The notes under the pieces were generated by a model. It was given only the letters and a program-made list of their open reading frames with translations. It was not told the DNA's origin and ran no database searches. A DNA stretch of 64,000 bases from Hemicentrotus pulcherrimus (taxonomy: Eukaryota > Echinodermata > Echinoidea > Camarodonta > Strongylocentrotidae), in NCBI GenBank assembly GCA_003118195.1, contig BEXV01000003.1, positions 207,004 to 271,003 on the forward strand, given 5' to 3'. Position numbers and translations under genes: made by a program. Below, in pieces: positions 1 to 13,600 of the stretch (position 1 is the stretch's first letter; every line of letters begins with the position of its first letter).

Positions 1-250
1 AATGGCTTGTATAAAACAGGTGAATGGAATAGTTACCATGGGAAGAAACAATAGGCCATTTAGGTAACGTAACCAAATCTATACTTGTGCCTCAATACAA
101 ATTATTTCAACCACCTGTTACAAATAATTGTATTTCAATAATCAATATGCAAATTAGAAAGCAACAACTAATGTTCATTGTATGCAACATAGCAGATTTC
201 TATTAACATACAATACCTTTACATAACAGGTGAATGAAATAGCTTTTAAC
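1..250. repeat. Dispersed repeat family R1, copy 1
   Basis: Shared words include GTAACCAAATCTAT, CCTGTTACAAATAA, TGTATTTC-ATA and caggtgaatg-aatag. Similar copies occur at about 16550-16800 and 20285-20470, each with the same order of words. Confidence 0.45.
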
Positions 251-1818
251 TAGGCTTTGTAGAGAATTATACATAAATTTGAATAAATTAGTGGCCTGGT
301 GATTGTATCATTGAAGGTAGATCCAAGGGGGATCAGGGGTTCAACACTGCAGACAATCCCCCCATTTTTGCTCGTCAGTAGTTAAATAATGGTGTCCTCC
401 CCCTTTTGGACAAAATCCTGGATATGCCACTGTCCTCAAGATTGCTGAAGGTTCACTGACAATGCAGCGACTAATGTATGCAAATGCCATTCTGACATAT
501 CTTCATTACATAATCACTTGTGACAGGTGAACGAAATAGTTTGCCAATAGAAACAGATAAAAGAATAATACATGTGTATTTAAAGGATATGCATCAGAAG
601 AGGCCATTTTTGTTATGTAACATATTGATGCACAATTTTTTTGTTAATTGCTTTGTTAGAAACTATTTAATTCACCTGACATAAATAATACTAGCATATT
701 CAAATACTTCTTGAACAAAAAATTCTATGACGATCCAAAAGCTTGTCAGACTTGCCCTACATTGCAACAACTAAGGTGGAATTCATCTCTATAACTGCTA
801 TTATTTAGAACAGGGGAATCAAGTCATTAATTGTTAAGGTTCTTTAATAAAAGAAACATGCAGAAAATTTGAACACATTAGTTTTTTAAAAGTCTATTGT
901 GTCAATTATAATCTTTTGATTCAGCATACTCTGGAAATACAAGTACTAGTCTGCTGGCACAAGCCCTCTTTAGTCACCGTCCAGGATGTTTTTAATAAAC
1001 TGAGTTATATGCCATGTACTCCAAACAATTTTCATGCTTCAGAAAATACCAAAGCGGAGGGGCCGACTTCAATAAAAATTGTATTGAAAGTGACAAAAGA
1101 CTAACTACACCTGCAGAAGAATAGCACCTATTTCATCAAGAAAAACACAATAAATTAAAAACTGAGAAATGATTTTGCAAAAACAAGGAGGTTCCATCTT
1201 GTAAACAATTCTTTTAATTTTCATTCAATTCAGAAAATAACATGAGTATTTACAAATATGATTACTATGATATAATGAAGCATAAATCAATTACATACAT
1301 GTACATGTAGGTAGTACATATTTATCAGTATTATAGCATTATATACATTTTCTTTGGCATATTATACCCTAAAATACCAACAATTACTTGTAATGTATAT
1401 CACATTTTATATGCAGTTAATAGAAATAAAGTAAAGATTTTTTTTCTTCCCTTCACCTTATAGTGTAAAAGAAGACCACATCAATATGAAGAAAGGGTTT
1501 TAAAGCTGTACATGGATTATATTGATTCATATCCAATTGCAATGTACAGTGGAATGCTCTTAATATAATCATAGAGAAAAACATTGATTGTCCAATTCAG
1601 AATGGTAAGAAATTACAGCCTGTATTTTACATGAAATAAACAGAAAAGAAACTAGCGTCTACTTGTAAATAATGAGGCAACAATGGAATGTATGGTTTAA
1701 AGTCCTATCCAAAGGGCTAGTTTGAAGCAACTGCAGATTTAAAGTCTCTACGTTGATTTGCAATCCCTAAAAAATTAATCTCAAAATTTATCTGTAGCAG
1801 CAAGATAAGTTTAAGAAA

Positions 1819-2107
1819 GTATGTGCGAAATTTCAGATCAATAGACTTGGTCCTTTTCTCTTTAAGAGTGAAAATTGAACCATCATTGTGTACACAACAA
1901 ATAGGTGAACAAAACACTGCCAGTTGCAAAATTCAAATTTAAAAAGAAAAATGACCGTTATTTTGCTATGAAAGTTATGAGTATGTGCGAAATTTCAGAT
2001 CAATAGACTTGGTCCTTTTCTCTTTAAGAGTGAAAATTGAACCCTCATTGTGTACACAACAAATAGGTGAACAAAACACTGCCAGATGCAAAATTCAAAT
2101 TTAAAAA
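1819..2107. repeat. Tandem duplication, 160-bp period
   Basis: About 127 bp beginning GTATGTGCGAAATTTCAGAT at 1820 recurs at 1980 with very few differences. Near-identity points to a recent duplication. Confidence 0.85.
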
Positions 2108-4590
2108 AAAAAAAAAAAAATAATTTGCTAAAAATGAATATTTTGCCACCATTCTCTAAGGAAAGTTTTCAATTATGACTTTTTACAACATTTTGGCAAT
2201 TTTACAAGTTTTGAGATTTTCACTGTGCAAATCCCCTTTAAGCTTGAATTACAGGAAAAAAAGTGTAAGTACATGTACTTGGTTTGAACCCGAGACCTTA
2301 TGGTTCCAAGACAAATCCTCTAATCACAGAGACATACTAAACGTGCCATCCCCTTTGGTTTACAAAAGGCAAATACTATACATAAAATAAATCAAATAGA
2401 TGAGAGCTGAGTACTTGCTTTGTTTCAAAGATAAATGAAAGCAAATAAGAATGATACATTGGCAAGATGCTTTTATACTTTTATAACAGATGATTGCAAC
2501 TATTGCATAAAATTAAACATAACTGATTTGTGCTACATAGTGATTGCATAGAATTGATTCCATGTGACATGTACTACAACAAAAACAGCAACAACAAAAG
2601 ACCACAAAAAGAACAAGAACTTGAGTGACACTGAAAGCAATATCCTCCCCTGAAATATAAAGTCCTGATACTAGAATTTACACAACTTTGGTGTTCATTT
2701 GAGTAAAAAGAAAAAATCAACAACAAAACAAAAAAAAAAATCAAAAAAATTCAAAGGAGATGAAGTTTGCAAACATTTTGCATTGTAATTGAAACTACAA
2801 ATGAAATACAATATTACCAAAATCATGCATTCACATTTTTTGCTTAAAAACAAAATTTGAAATAGCCTTACAGTAGAGAGAATGACAAGCATTGACAGGC
2901 CATTTGATTACCAATCTCCAACTTAGATTTAGATTTCTTGCATATGCAGGTGTATCAAAAGAGTAGGAGTTTGTTTAATGACCATATTAACTTGTCTGCT
3001 TGAAAGTTTCTACCAATGAAGTACAAGTTTGAAAGCCCCAAAAAAGTTCCATGACCAGCGACAATCCTTGCAGAAAGTTTGACATTATGTCATGCATAAG
3101 GTCACATATTGACAAAATGATCTAATATTTTTAGTCTTTATAGATTTGGTGTCTCTCTTCAAGGCTCAATCTAATCAGACTCTGGAATAGTAAGAGGTGG
3201 AAATGTGGACAAACTTTTGAATATGAGAAAAAACACTGCTATTTTGTATTTGCTTTTTGCTCATATTGAGTTTGTACATGAAAACCCAACTACCATCTAC
3301 AGTGTATATTTTGAATGACCAATGATCATTATGGTAAAAAAGTTCTTGATGAACACTGGTTTGTGAAATTATAACCTCTCTTCGATCTCTGTATATTGCT
3401 AGAAAAAGTAAACCATTCTGCATTTCATCTATCTTCCAAAATCTTTCAAAATCATCAATACGAACAAGTACAAAATTGTAGTATAGCCAATATGAAAAAC
3501 CTCATGTAATAAACTACATGTACATAAAGAGATTAGATGGAAATTAAAGCATACAATTGAGTAAATGTCTAATGAAATACATAGCACATCGATATTCAAA
3601 ATATACATATTTCGAAAACCATTTCATGAGAGCAATTTATTAAAAAAATGGAATATAGCCACTTTTTGGCATAGAATAAAATAATATGAAAAGGCACACA
3701 TGAGTTGCAAGAAGATGTTACAATATCTTCTAAGGAATGCACTTGATACTTATAGATGAGTTTCCATGTACACCAAATAAAAAGGATTTATGATAAACAT
3801 ATCAAGCGAAATTTCAAAATCAATAGTTTTCTTATTTTACATAAAGTATTTTTGATAGCACAGAGAGTATAACACAAGCAATTCCAACACCTCATTCAAA
3901 ATGTGCGCACATCTTAAAAGACAGTACCTTCAGATCTCAAAGTGCATGTTGAATTGTTACAATCCTACAACATGTGAGGAGTTTACAAAAGGGTGGATTC
4001 ACAATAATTAAACAGCGCCCCTACCAGCAATGCGTGGGTCAAAATCTTTCAACCAGTGCATTGCAGCAAAATGATAGACACCGACCAAATTACCAAAGTG
4101 GTCCAAATTGTGTAAATGGATTAAATGAGATTGATAGTTCTGATATCAATGCACATTTTTATATTGAATTTGGATATCAAAACACACCCATCGATTGATT
4201 CAGACTAAAAATTTGGCCTGATTTTGGATAAAAATAAATAAAAGTTGTCATTTAGGACAAAAACGTGAACAAACTGACCATGTTATTGTTGGTGGGGATC
4301 AATTTGACCGCTTTTTAGCATCAGGGAACATTTGAGATAGAATAGGCCCATTAAAACTCCTTTGCTGAAGAAAAAAAAAAAAATTGGAAAAATTACCCCT
4401 GACCAAAAGCTACAATAATGGTCAGTTTGGGCCAGAAGCAGCCAAAATGTTGTGAGTAGAGTTGTCGCATTCAAATATGTCCTTGAGACAATAGGAATTT
4501 AAAAAGAACATTGAAGCCACCAAATTGACAACATTTCCATGTATATTACCTTTCATTTTCAACTTCTCAATGCAGTAACAAAACTTTTTT

Positions 4591-4730
4591 TTAAAATTCA
4601 GATTGATTAATCAATGTCCACATAGAGGAACAGTAAAAGAGAAACGGCTTAAGATGGTTAATGACCTTGTCTTGGATGAGGATGATGGTGGCGTGGGTAA
4701 CGGGCACACCCCTGGGTTGGTTATTGAAAG
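4591..4730 (-). pseudogene. Partial tandem copy of terminal exon B
   Basis: The minus strand from 4730 reads TFNNQPRGVPVTHATIILIQ and then DKVINHLKPF. This repeats exon B with the EVTPMHKK octapeptide and the first third missing. The frame stays open to TAA (4591-4593), and a CTAAGAG acceptor-like site gives the same phase 1. It may be a spare terminal exon or a decaying duplicate. Confidence 0.5.
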
Positions 4731-4811
4731 CTCTTAGTTGGAACACCAGACCAGCAAAGGAGAAACATAAATGTTGCCAATTTGAAGAACAGGTAGGTCC
4801 ACAGATTTAAC

Positions 4812-5014
4812 TCAGAGGAATGGTTTAGGATGGTTGATGACTTTCTTATGCATGGGCGTGACCTCCACCTTGTCCTGTATGCGTATGATGGTGGCGTGGG
4901 TGAGGGGCACGCCCCTGGGTTGGTTATTGAGGGCCTGGGGTACGTTGCACTGGGACCGGGCCATGGTTGACATCTTGGACTCCTTGCGGTTGAAATGATG
5001 AGCAAACATGGCAC
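4812..5014 (-). CDS. NSUN7 candidate 3' terminal exon B
   Basis: An acceptor (TCCACCCAG) opens a phase-1 reading frame of 66 codons. It encodes SAMFAHHFNRKESK, QALNNQPRGVPLTHATIIRI and VEVTPMHKK, and ends PKPFL then TGA. The sequence is markedly GC-richer than its flanks and splice-compatible with NSUN7 exon 10 (also phase 1). It could be an alternative last exon of NSUN7 or part of another minus-strand gene. The product is not recognised. Confidence 0.5.
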
Positions 5015-7519
5015 CTGGGTGGATGGATGGACAGAAAATTCACAAGACAAATTAGAATAGTTTGTTGGGTGTGGAGGATTTAATTAAACTTAGCATATGC
5101 ACAAATGAAGCACTGTGAATGCAAATTGTTGCCAAAATCAGTCTCGTTTGTTTGTTTGTTTTTTAAATCACCTTCAAGCAATATATACTCACTGTACTCC
5201 AGGATCATTATAATTGCGTATGCATAAGAATCAGAATTTCATTAGGAAAACATGGCAACTCAAAGGTATATATTCTTAAATGACATGTTTGATCAATCCA
5301 ATTCAAGGAATTACAGTGTACATTTCTCTGTACATGATCACATTCAAGTAAACACTGTTACTAGTAAAAAGCCCTGGGGTTTACATTGCGTATTACAGTA
5401 TGAATATGTACTGATAAAATCAGCAGTACCGGTACTTTTTTTTTTTTTACCAGTAAAATTTCTTTGGATCTTAAAAACATGCTGATTTTTGTTATTACTG
5501 CTTTAAAGAAATACTATATTAAACCCCAAACTCAAGCCAATATAAATATACATATTACTTTGCAATCATGAATGAGGAATGCAAATAAAGTTCAATGCAA
5601 TTTAACCCAGAAGTATGTAACACAAGAATGAATTGTTTGTGCAGTGTATGCTTGCAGATGAGTGCAGACATATAATGATTAGCTAACTGAATCTTAAGAT
5701 GAAGAACACAGGGCACACTGTCACATCAATATCTATTTGATAATTCACTCATTTCTAACTAAATGCTTTTTTCGACAGATCAACTATTCCTTCACCCGCA
5801 AGAATACATCCAGCGTAAAAATTGGCAACAGCAGACAAAATGTGCAAAGATCATATCCTCTAAAATGAAAAATATCGCTTTTATTCAAAAAGACACAAAT
5901 ATTAATCTATTTGTTTCCTATTGAATTAGCATCACCACAACACATCACACAAGGAAAACTATGTATAAACAGAAAAGAAATGATGGCTTTAATTTCCTCT
6001 TTAGCCCAGAGAACCTGCAACTAGAGAAAGTGAAAGAAATTGAGGAAACTACATCCATAATCCATATACTGTATAATTTCTTTTTTAGTTTTATAAAACA
6101 ACAAAAACATTTCGACTTTCTCTCTGTAAAAAATGTATTCACTTCCAATAGTGTGAGTTTATGTTTATGTATGTAATATCAAAAGAAAAGAGGATTCATT
6201 TGTTTTATTTAAAAAATCATTTTAATTTATTTTATCATGAATGTTTTTTTTTTTCATTTTCTGATATTAAAAAACAATTGTAGAAAAAGGTTCAAGTTGC
6301 CAGTTTATACAATAGTCACACTCATGCGACCTACAACAGACTCAAAAAAAAATTACATTATGCAGAATGGCTAAAAATCAGTCAGGTTGGAGTCAGTTTG
6401 GTGATTTGACACAAGTATCATAGCCAACTCATTTAATTTCATCTTTTAAAGCCTGTCTGTACTAGTTTGGCCAGGAGGGATTAGACCACCCAGCATGGTC
6501 ACTGGCACGTGGTTAGCTCATCAAATCAGCTATCAATTAACATAAGAAAAAGAGAATTATGGGGGACGAACGGGCACCGCCAAGGCATGGTTTTCTATAT
6601 AGGGAAGCAACAAGTACACATGTAGTACAGTGGGGCTTTAATCTCTACTCGATTAAATATAATTCTTCTTTCTTTCAAATATATAAAATAAAAAGACTCT
6701 ATATAGTAGCTATAGGGAGAAAATAAGGTACACCAAGGTTCGATGTTTGAAAGGAGCATGAAAATTAAAAATAAAATGTTAGAGGAAGCATCAGCCCAGT
6801 AGGAAAGGAAGATCAATTCATTCATCAAGCACAGGCATGATGAATGAAGCGTAACTATTCTGCAATGAAGAAATGATGAATGAAGATTGTTATAGTTAAT
6901 GAGATGAAAGCATCATTCAAATTAAGAGCACATTCTAAATTTCCCATGAGATTATCCAGGATGAAAACTAATGACATGCATAGCTTTATAATTGCTAAAG
7001 GAAACAGTGTTTCAGTCTCATGCACAAACAAGTTTCTCTCGATGCAGAGTAAAGCTTTTCTTTTTAATCCCTAAAATGCAACAAGCGCAAATGCACAGCA
7101 ACATAAACATGTTGTTTACATGGCAAGCGTATTAGTAAGGTTATGGTGATGGGTGTAGGTACACATGCAAGTGAGAAGAGTGTGTTATAAGATCTGCACA
7201 TTATCATCAAGTGCAAAAAAAAAAAAAAGGTTTGTCTTGTCCCTTTGGAGGCAGAACGGCGTTTAACTTGTATCATTTTGTACAGAGCTAATTGGTTCTG
7301 GCTTCAAACAAACAATTCAACGAGCATGTAATGTTAGGAAGGATGCTGTGGACTTCTGATCCATGCCTGCATGATGGAGTCTAGCTAAATGTGCAAGATT
7401 AATCAAGCTGCCACACACTGCAAACAGGAATATTAAATTTTCTTTAAAAAAAAAGCATTTGTGATCGGTACCCATGCGTGCATGTTGATTTTTGCGTCGG
7501 GTCAAAGGTCAGTGTTTGC

Positions 7520-7644
7520 TTAGGGAGGTGTCGAGAGCAGGAGGCGGTGGTGCTGTGAGCTGATATGCATCCAGGCATCCTGGCGGGTCCTGGGCTTGGC
7601 CTTGGGGCTCCTCTTGGTGGGCAGCTTGATGCCGTCTGCAGATT
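7520..7644 (-). CDS. NSUN7: NSUN7 candidate 3' terminal exon A
   Basis: The phase-1 acceptor is compatible with exon 10. The exon encodes about 40 residues (KSADGIKLPTKRSPKAKPRT, ending LLLSTPP) and stops at TAA (7520-7522). It is basic and GC-rich relative to its surroundings, and it has no usable donor before the stop. No conserved domain is recognised; assignment rests on phase, composition and position. Confidence 0.6.
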
Positions 7645-10600
7645 CTGAATCGTCACAAGATTGAAGGGTTGGCAAAGGACAGTGCTTCAAATATTAAATA
7701 ACTTATCTTGGGGGACTTGCAGGGGCTGTGTGTCTTAGAATTTGTGGAATAAACTGCCTTCAAACCTTAAGATTTTTACTTCTACTGACGGCATTGGGTT
7801 TTTTATGTATTACAATCCAACTTTGTAACAAATCAATAGTAAATAACTCAAATCAAATCAAATTTTAGTGTAACTTTAAACGGGAATAAGACAGATAAAT
7901 TACCCAAAAGGAAGAAGATTAAATGGGGCTTACAGGGTTGGGGGGGGGGGGATTAGCAAACAAATATTTTCTTTGTTTTTCCTTTGTTCGTTTTTGTTTT
8001 GTTTTTTGTTTTTTAAATCTTAAAATCTCAAAATCGGTGGAAGAATCTTAGAGCTCTTTTGAGATACTAAGACGATATTCTTATCCCTTATGAGTAAAGT
8101 AAAGTAGAGTTCAAGTTTTAAACAGTTGTTTCAAGTCCATGCACATCCAATACATTTCATGAATATACTACACAGTTCTTATTAAAATAACATCTTTAAT
8201 CAAATATTCTTAAAACTAAAACAGAAAGTTGTAACCAAATACCTTTTACAAAATACATTTTCCCTAACCTACATCAATAACTAAAAGGAAATTTGAAGAA
8301 GGAACTGCTGTTTGGTGCATAAAATATAAGAAATTCAGTGATCCTCTGCTATTTAAATAATACAGCATTATTTGGAATCAGTTCACTACATCCGCAACAG
8401 TGCTTTTTCTAACATTTACAATTTTCAAGTTGGCTTATACTACAAAGATTTTAAGTATGACCAAATTGTTACTTCTAAGAATATAGAAGCTTCATGCACT
8501 TAATTAAAATAATGGATTAGTATATTGTGAATGTATGACTTGCACTATTCTATTTTGTGTAAGGCTTGTTCATAGCATGCTCTAGGCTAGCATGCATGCT
8601 CCTTGATTGGCATTTATCAATCTGGTCAAATTTGTATCAAGGGAGATGATATTTGCTCATATCTAACTACAGGAGTCCATTTTCATAATCTTTGGAATAA
8701 ATTTTTAAATGGCACCGACCACATATAATAATGATAACAATATGGATTTATATAGCGCTCAGTACGGAATACCGTCTCCAAACTCTTTACAGATATTACT
8801 ACCCCGGTCATCGGATTTATTTAAGCACAATGTGCACCATCTCAACTCCCTGGGGAGTATTCCTACCATATGGTCACAATGACGGCATAGGCAATTACTA
8901 ACACAACTGCTTTTGTCACCCTACATAAGTATGCAATAACCAACTTAAAGCTCATAACATGTAGTAACATGAACCAAGATATTGTGTGCTGTCATACAAT
9001 TTTTTTTTTTTAATGGCACACATCATAACATACATAATATTCTGATGGATTGTACATATTTAAATAAAAATGATTTGTGATAGTATTTGTACAAGTGATT
9101 ATATAAAAGAAGAAAAACAACTCAAATTAAATCATAAATAAATGACAGTGTAGTGAGACATGAAGCAATTGTGCCTCTTGTGAAGTTGTAAGAGTGAATA
9201 ACCAAGAAATCAAACATACTTCTAAAGTGACTCTACAAATACCATGCTAAAACTAATAAATAATGTAAAGTGATCTTCCATACATGTACATTTAACTACG
9301 GAAATGCACATATTGTTAATACTGGGTATTTGAAATGAAAATCTGAAATAAATACTTGTGATATGGTATGTTCTTTATCTAAGAAATACACACCTATACA
9401 ATCAATGCATCAGATCTCAATAGCAAGCTTAATATATTTTGTGCCCTTTACCCAATATCCATTATGCCAAAATCAATTGGATTCTTACAGAAGTTTAAAT
9501 CCATACATTTCATATTTTCTTCAAAGACCTACTCAACAATTTTCTTATCTAGGCAAATTTCAAAGATATTTAATATTCTTTTTTTATTTGCAAGCAGTTT
9601 CAACAACTGCATCCGGTCTACAGTTGTCTTTTCTGAGGTTTTTTACTTACTAAATGTTAATATATTTTGTCAAAACTTCAAAGACTTCAATAAGTCTCGT
9701 CAAAGAATCTTACCATGTTCCAGCAAAATGAATTCATCCTGATTATATTTTCTTCCAGGACATTTTACTAAACAATTTTTGATATTTCATTTCATGCCAA
9801 ACTTCACAGACTTTTGCAGGCCTCTTCATGAATTATTATCCCCCAAAAAATGAAATCAACAGTCCATGACATTTTAGGAAGAGGGCAAAGTTGCTTTGAA
9901 TACTCACTGGCTGTCCTGACTGGCTTCTTCTTGCCCAACTTGGCTTCCTTGGGCAGCTCCACCTTCTGGGCCAGTGCCTTGGGTTGTCTGGACTTCTTGT
10001 TTGCAGCCTGTCCCTTGCCCTTCCGCTTCTTCTTGTCCCCGTCCTCCTTGGAGTCTGGCAGCTCGCACAGGCCCTTGGCAGCGGCCCTGGCCAGCACGTC
10101 GGAGGCACTCATGGCCTCATCCTATGGGTTGGGCAGGTGTCAACAGTACATAGGAAATATGTAGATTAGTCCATGAAAGTTACAATAAGTATAAGTGCTC
10201 GCTATAGAATCAAAATGTATATCATAAATGTGGTTGTATTTATATGTGAAGAAATATGTAATATATTGTATGAATGTATNNNNNNNNNNNNNNNNNNNNN
10301 NNNNNNNNNNNNNNNNNNNNNNNNNNNNNNNNNNNNNNNNNNNNNNNNNNNNNNNNNNNNNNNNNNNNNNNNNNNNNNNNNNNNNNNNNNNNNNNNNNNN
10401 NNNNNNNNNNNNNNNNNNNNNNNNNNNNNNNNNNNNNNNNNNNNNNNNNNNNNNNNNNNNNNNNNNNNNNNNNNNNNNNNNNNNNNNNNNNNNNNNNNNN
10501 NNNNNNNNNNNNNNNNNNNNNNNNNNNNNNNNNNNNNNNNNNNNNNNNNNNNNNNNNNNNNNNNNNNNNNNNNNNNNNNNNNNNNNNNNNNNNNNNNNNN

Positions 10601-13600
10601 NNNNNNNNNNNNNNNNNNNNNNNNNNNNNNNNNNNNNNNNNNNNNNNNNNNNNNNNNNNNNNNNNNNNNNNNNCCGACAAAACATTCTGTTATAGTGTGA
10701 TCTACATGTACTACAAGGATAATACCAAACTGTGTTGTACATGCTTCAGCTCCCTGATACAAAATGAAAAGGAAGGTATATTAACTTGTAACAATAAAGT
10801 AAGAGAGGGAAAAAAATTGAAACATGTTTAAATGTAATTTACAGCTAAAATCATCTACATGTCAAGGTTTAAAACTGAGAATATATTGAATATTTGTACA
10901 TCAAGATCTAACGTGTGCTGTTTGTGATACATCCCTATCATGCAGTTGTGTATTGTGTACAGAGACTGAGAGTTTCACATAGTGGAATATATATTATCGG
11001 TGTAATCATTAATTAAAGTGGAAAGAGGCGATATATTATCTTTGCAGTGCGAGAGATATATATGAGTATATAATGTTTTGTGCTTTGGAGCTGGATGCTC
11101 CTGCCTCTGCTGGACATGACTTACATCGGAAGGCTCAGGTGAGGCAAGGTTGATGGGAGATGCACAATCTCGCGATTTCTTCCAGGACGAGCGCAAAATA
11201 AGATTTCATTTTGTGTCATTCTCAATGGTTTAATACATGATTTGATTGTGAAGAAGAACAAAAAATCTTGGGGGAAACAAGTCTTTCCTTGTTTAATACG
11301 TAAAACATGTTAATAATTGTTGAGAGTAAAAACATCATTAAAAATGTTAAGATCAATTATAAGCAAAGCTGAATAAAATAAACACACAAAATGGGTGGAA
11401 AACAACTTGTCTATTCTAGAGCCTCACTTTGGCACTTACATTCTAAATTCAAAGAGAAAATATCAGTATGATTATTTGATACTTTTATTATGTTGGTGAC
11501 AAGTCCGTTTAAAGTCTGTTTAAAATACTTTACATACATGTGTACATGTATCAGTTGCCTATCATATCAAAACCTAAAACAAATATGAATTTCAAAGTAA
11601 TCACGATGAAGGTCAAATTCCAAACTCTTTTTTTATAACACAATGTAAGTATCTATAAGTATCAATAGGATGATGCTGATAATCCTTGTGAATTTCCCCA
11701 TACACCATACAGAATTTAACCCTATTTAGAAAACCATCCAAATTACCTAAACCCTCTCTTAAAGGGAAACATCAGCTGAGAGCAAAGACAAACAGATTGC
11801 TAGATACATTCAGAGTAGTTCTTACCTCTCTGCTAAGAATAGCCACAAAGCATCCACCCATGACGTTCGAAGGTTCCATCCGGAGGAACTTGCCAGAATT
11901 CTGCACCTCGAAGTCGTGCGGTGTGAGAGGCAGGACCGGGGGCACGGGCCGGTAGGGGTTATTCTTGGTGCTCATCTTGCCATTGGTGAACTCGGCGGAC
12001 TTGGCGACCACGTTCTCGTTCTCCTCCTTCATGATGGAGGTGGTGGCATAGACAACCGCTTGGACTCGGTAGACTGTGAACATTATAATGTGAGTAAACA
12101 ATGATGTACAGTAGCTATTGCCTACATAATCAACATACTGTTAATCAGAACAAACTTGATTGAAGGACTATAAAACGACACGATCCGTGCAGTTATAAAA
12201 TGTGAAAGTTAAGTGCTATATAAAACCTTGTTCAAACATAAATGGTGTAAAAGTGCAATCCCGATACCATGTTAAAACAATGCTGCAACAAATAATTTAA
12301 CAGGAAAAGATACTGTTGAGAATACTGACTCATATTCCTCAATCTTGAGTTGATGCCCTACTGGTTCTCAGAAAACATCAGAGAGTCAAGTTTCTTTCTT
12401 TCTTTCTATCTTTCTTTATTTACTATCTCTCGGTCACTCTTATTTTTATTATCTTATTTTTTTATTCTTTGTCTGTTTGTTTGTTTCTTCCTTTCTTTCT
12501 TCCTTTCAATACTTTCTTTCTTTTTGTCTTTCCTTCTATCCTCCTTTTTTTATCTTCATATTTCTTCTGTTTTCCTTTATTTATGAAACTCTAAAACCAT
12601 TTGTTGTCAAAGGAACTTACATTTCAAGGCATGTTTCAAGAGGTCCATGTGCTCCAGAGCTAGTTCATCTATCCTGTCCAGGTCTTGTCCTTCTTGGGAT
12701 AGTTCTCTCAGAATACTTGGATCTAGAGGTAATACAAATAAAAAACACTTAAAGGCATCTACAAAATACATGATAGCTGAACCCATTGGCAACTGGAACC
12801 AGGTGGCCCCTGTATTAAGCCTATGGCAATGAATAAATAAAGTAGTCAACAGGTTAAATAAAGGATCAAAAATACTCACGTGGAGGCATGCCAACTTGAG
12901 CAGGATTATACTCATTCAATTGTTTTGTGATATTCATTCACAACATTTGAGTAACATCACCTGCATAAGAATGTCAATCTAGCCAGTTTAATTCACCCTA
13001 ATACCTGTTCCATCACTTAAACATGCAAAGCAAGACCTCTCAATATAGGATAAATAGCATTATAAGTCCAGATGCCATGTTTCTATGGTACATGTCACTA
13101 AATACATCCTTCAATACAGTTTGCACATGTTCCACCCACTCAAAATCTATCTTTGGCTAGATGGTTGTACTCTCAATAATTTTTAAACACCTTTAATTCC
13201 AATCATCTTCCTGTAGCCTGTATTTTTGGTAGAACATTTATCTTCATAAAGAATGTTTCTACATCTTCTTTAGATGTACTAACATAATGTCAAGAGCTTC
13301 TTTCGGTTGCCCTGTCTTTTCTTTCCATCTCCTTTTTGTTTTCTTCGGATAACACTGGCACACTGGCTGGTTTGCCAGTGCCTTACAAGAATTTTACAAT
13401 ATTTCATAGCTTAAACTCAGTCTTCAAAGTTGGAAACCCCTCCTACTTTATATCATATCATAAATTTACAATTTCTCAGACTACCTTAACTTAAACATCA
13501 TTATTTTCAATGATCATCCTTTAGCCTATATTTTTGGTAATCAATATATCTTGTTAAAGAATAGGTCTACATCTTCTTTAGATGTACTAACATGGTGTCT

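Larger units (their letters stand above)
1..4590. other. No gene recognised; repeats and AT-rich sequence
   Basis: This stretch contains no exon with homology or convincing splice structure. It holds copies of a dispersed repeat, a tandem duplication and poly-A runs. Part may be the 3' flank or 3'UTR of NSUN7. Confidence 0.6.

Noticed and set aside
10140..10831. Several long open frames across 10280-10673
   Set aside because: They consist mainly of N from an assembly gap.
12881..12960. Possible extra NSUN7 exon before a CTCAC donor-like site
   Set aside because: Exons 6 and 7 join directly in phase and match the family without it.
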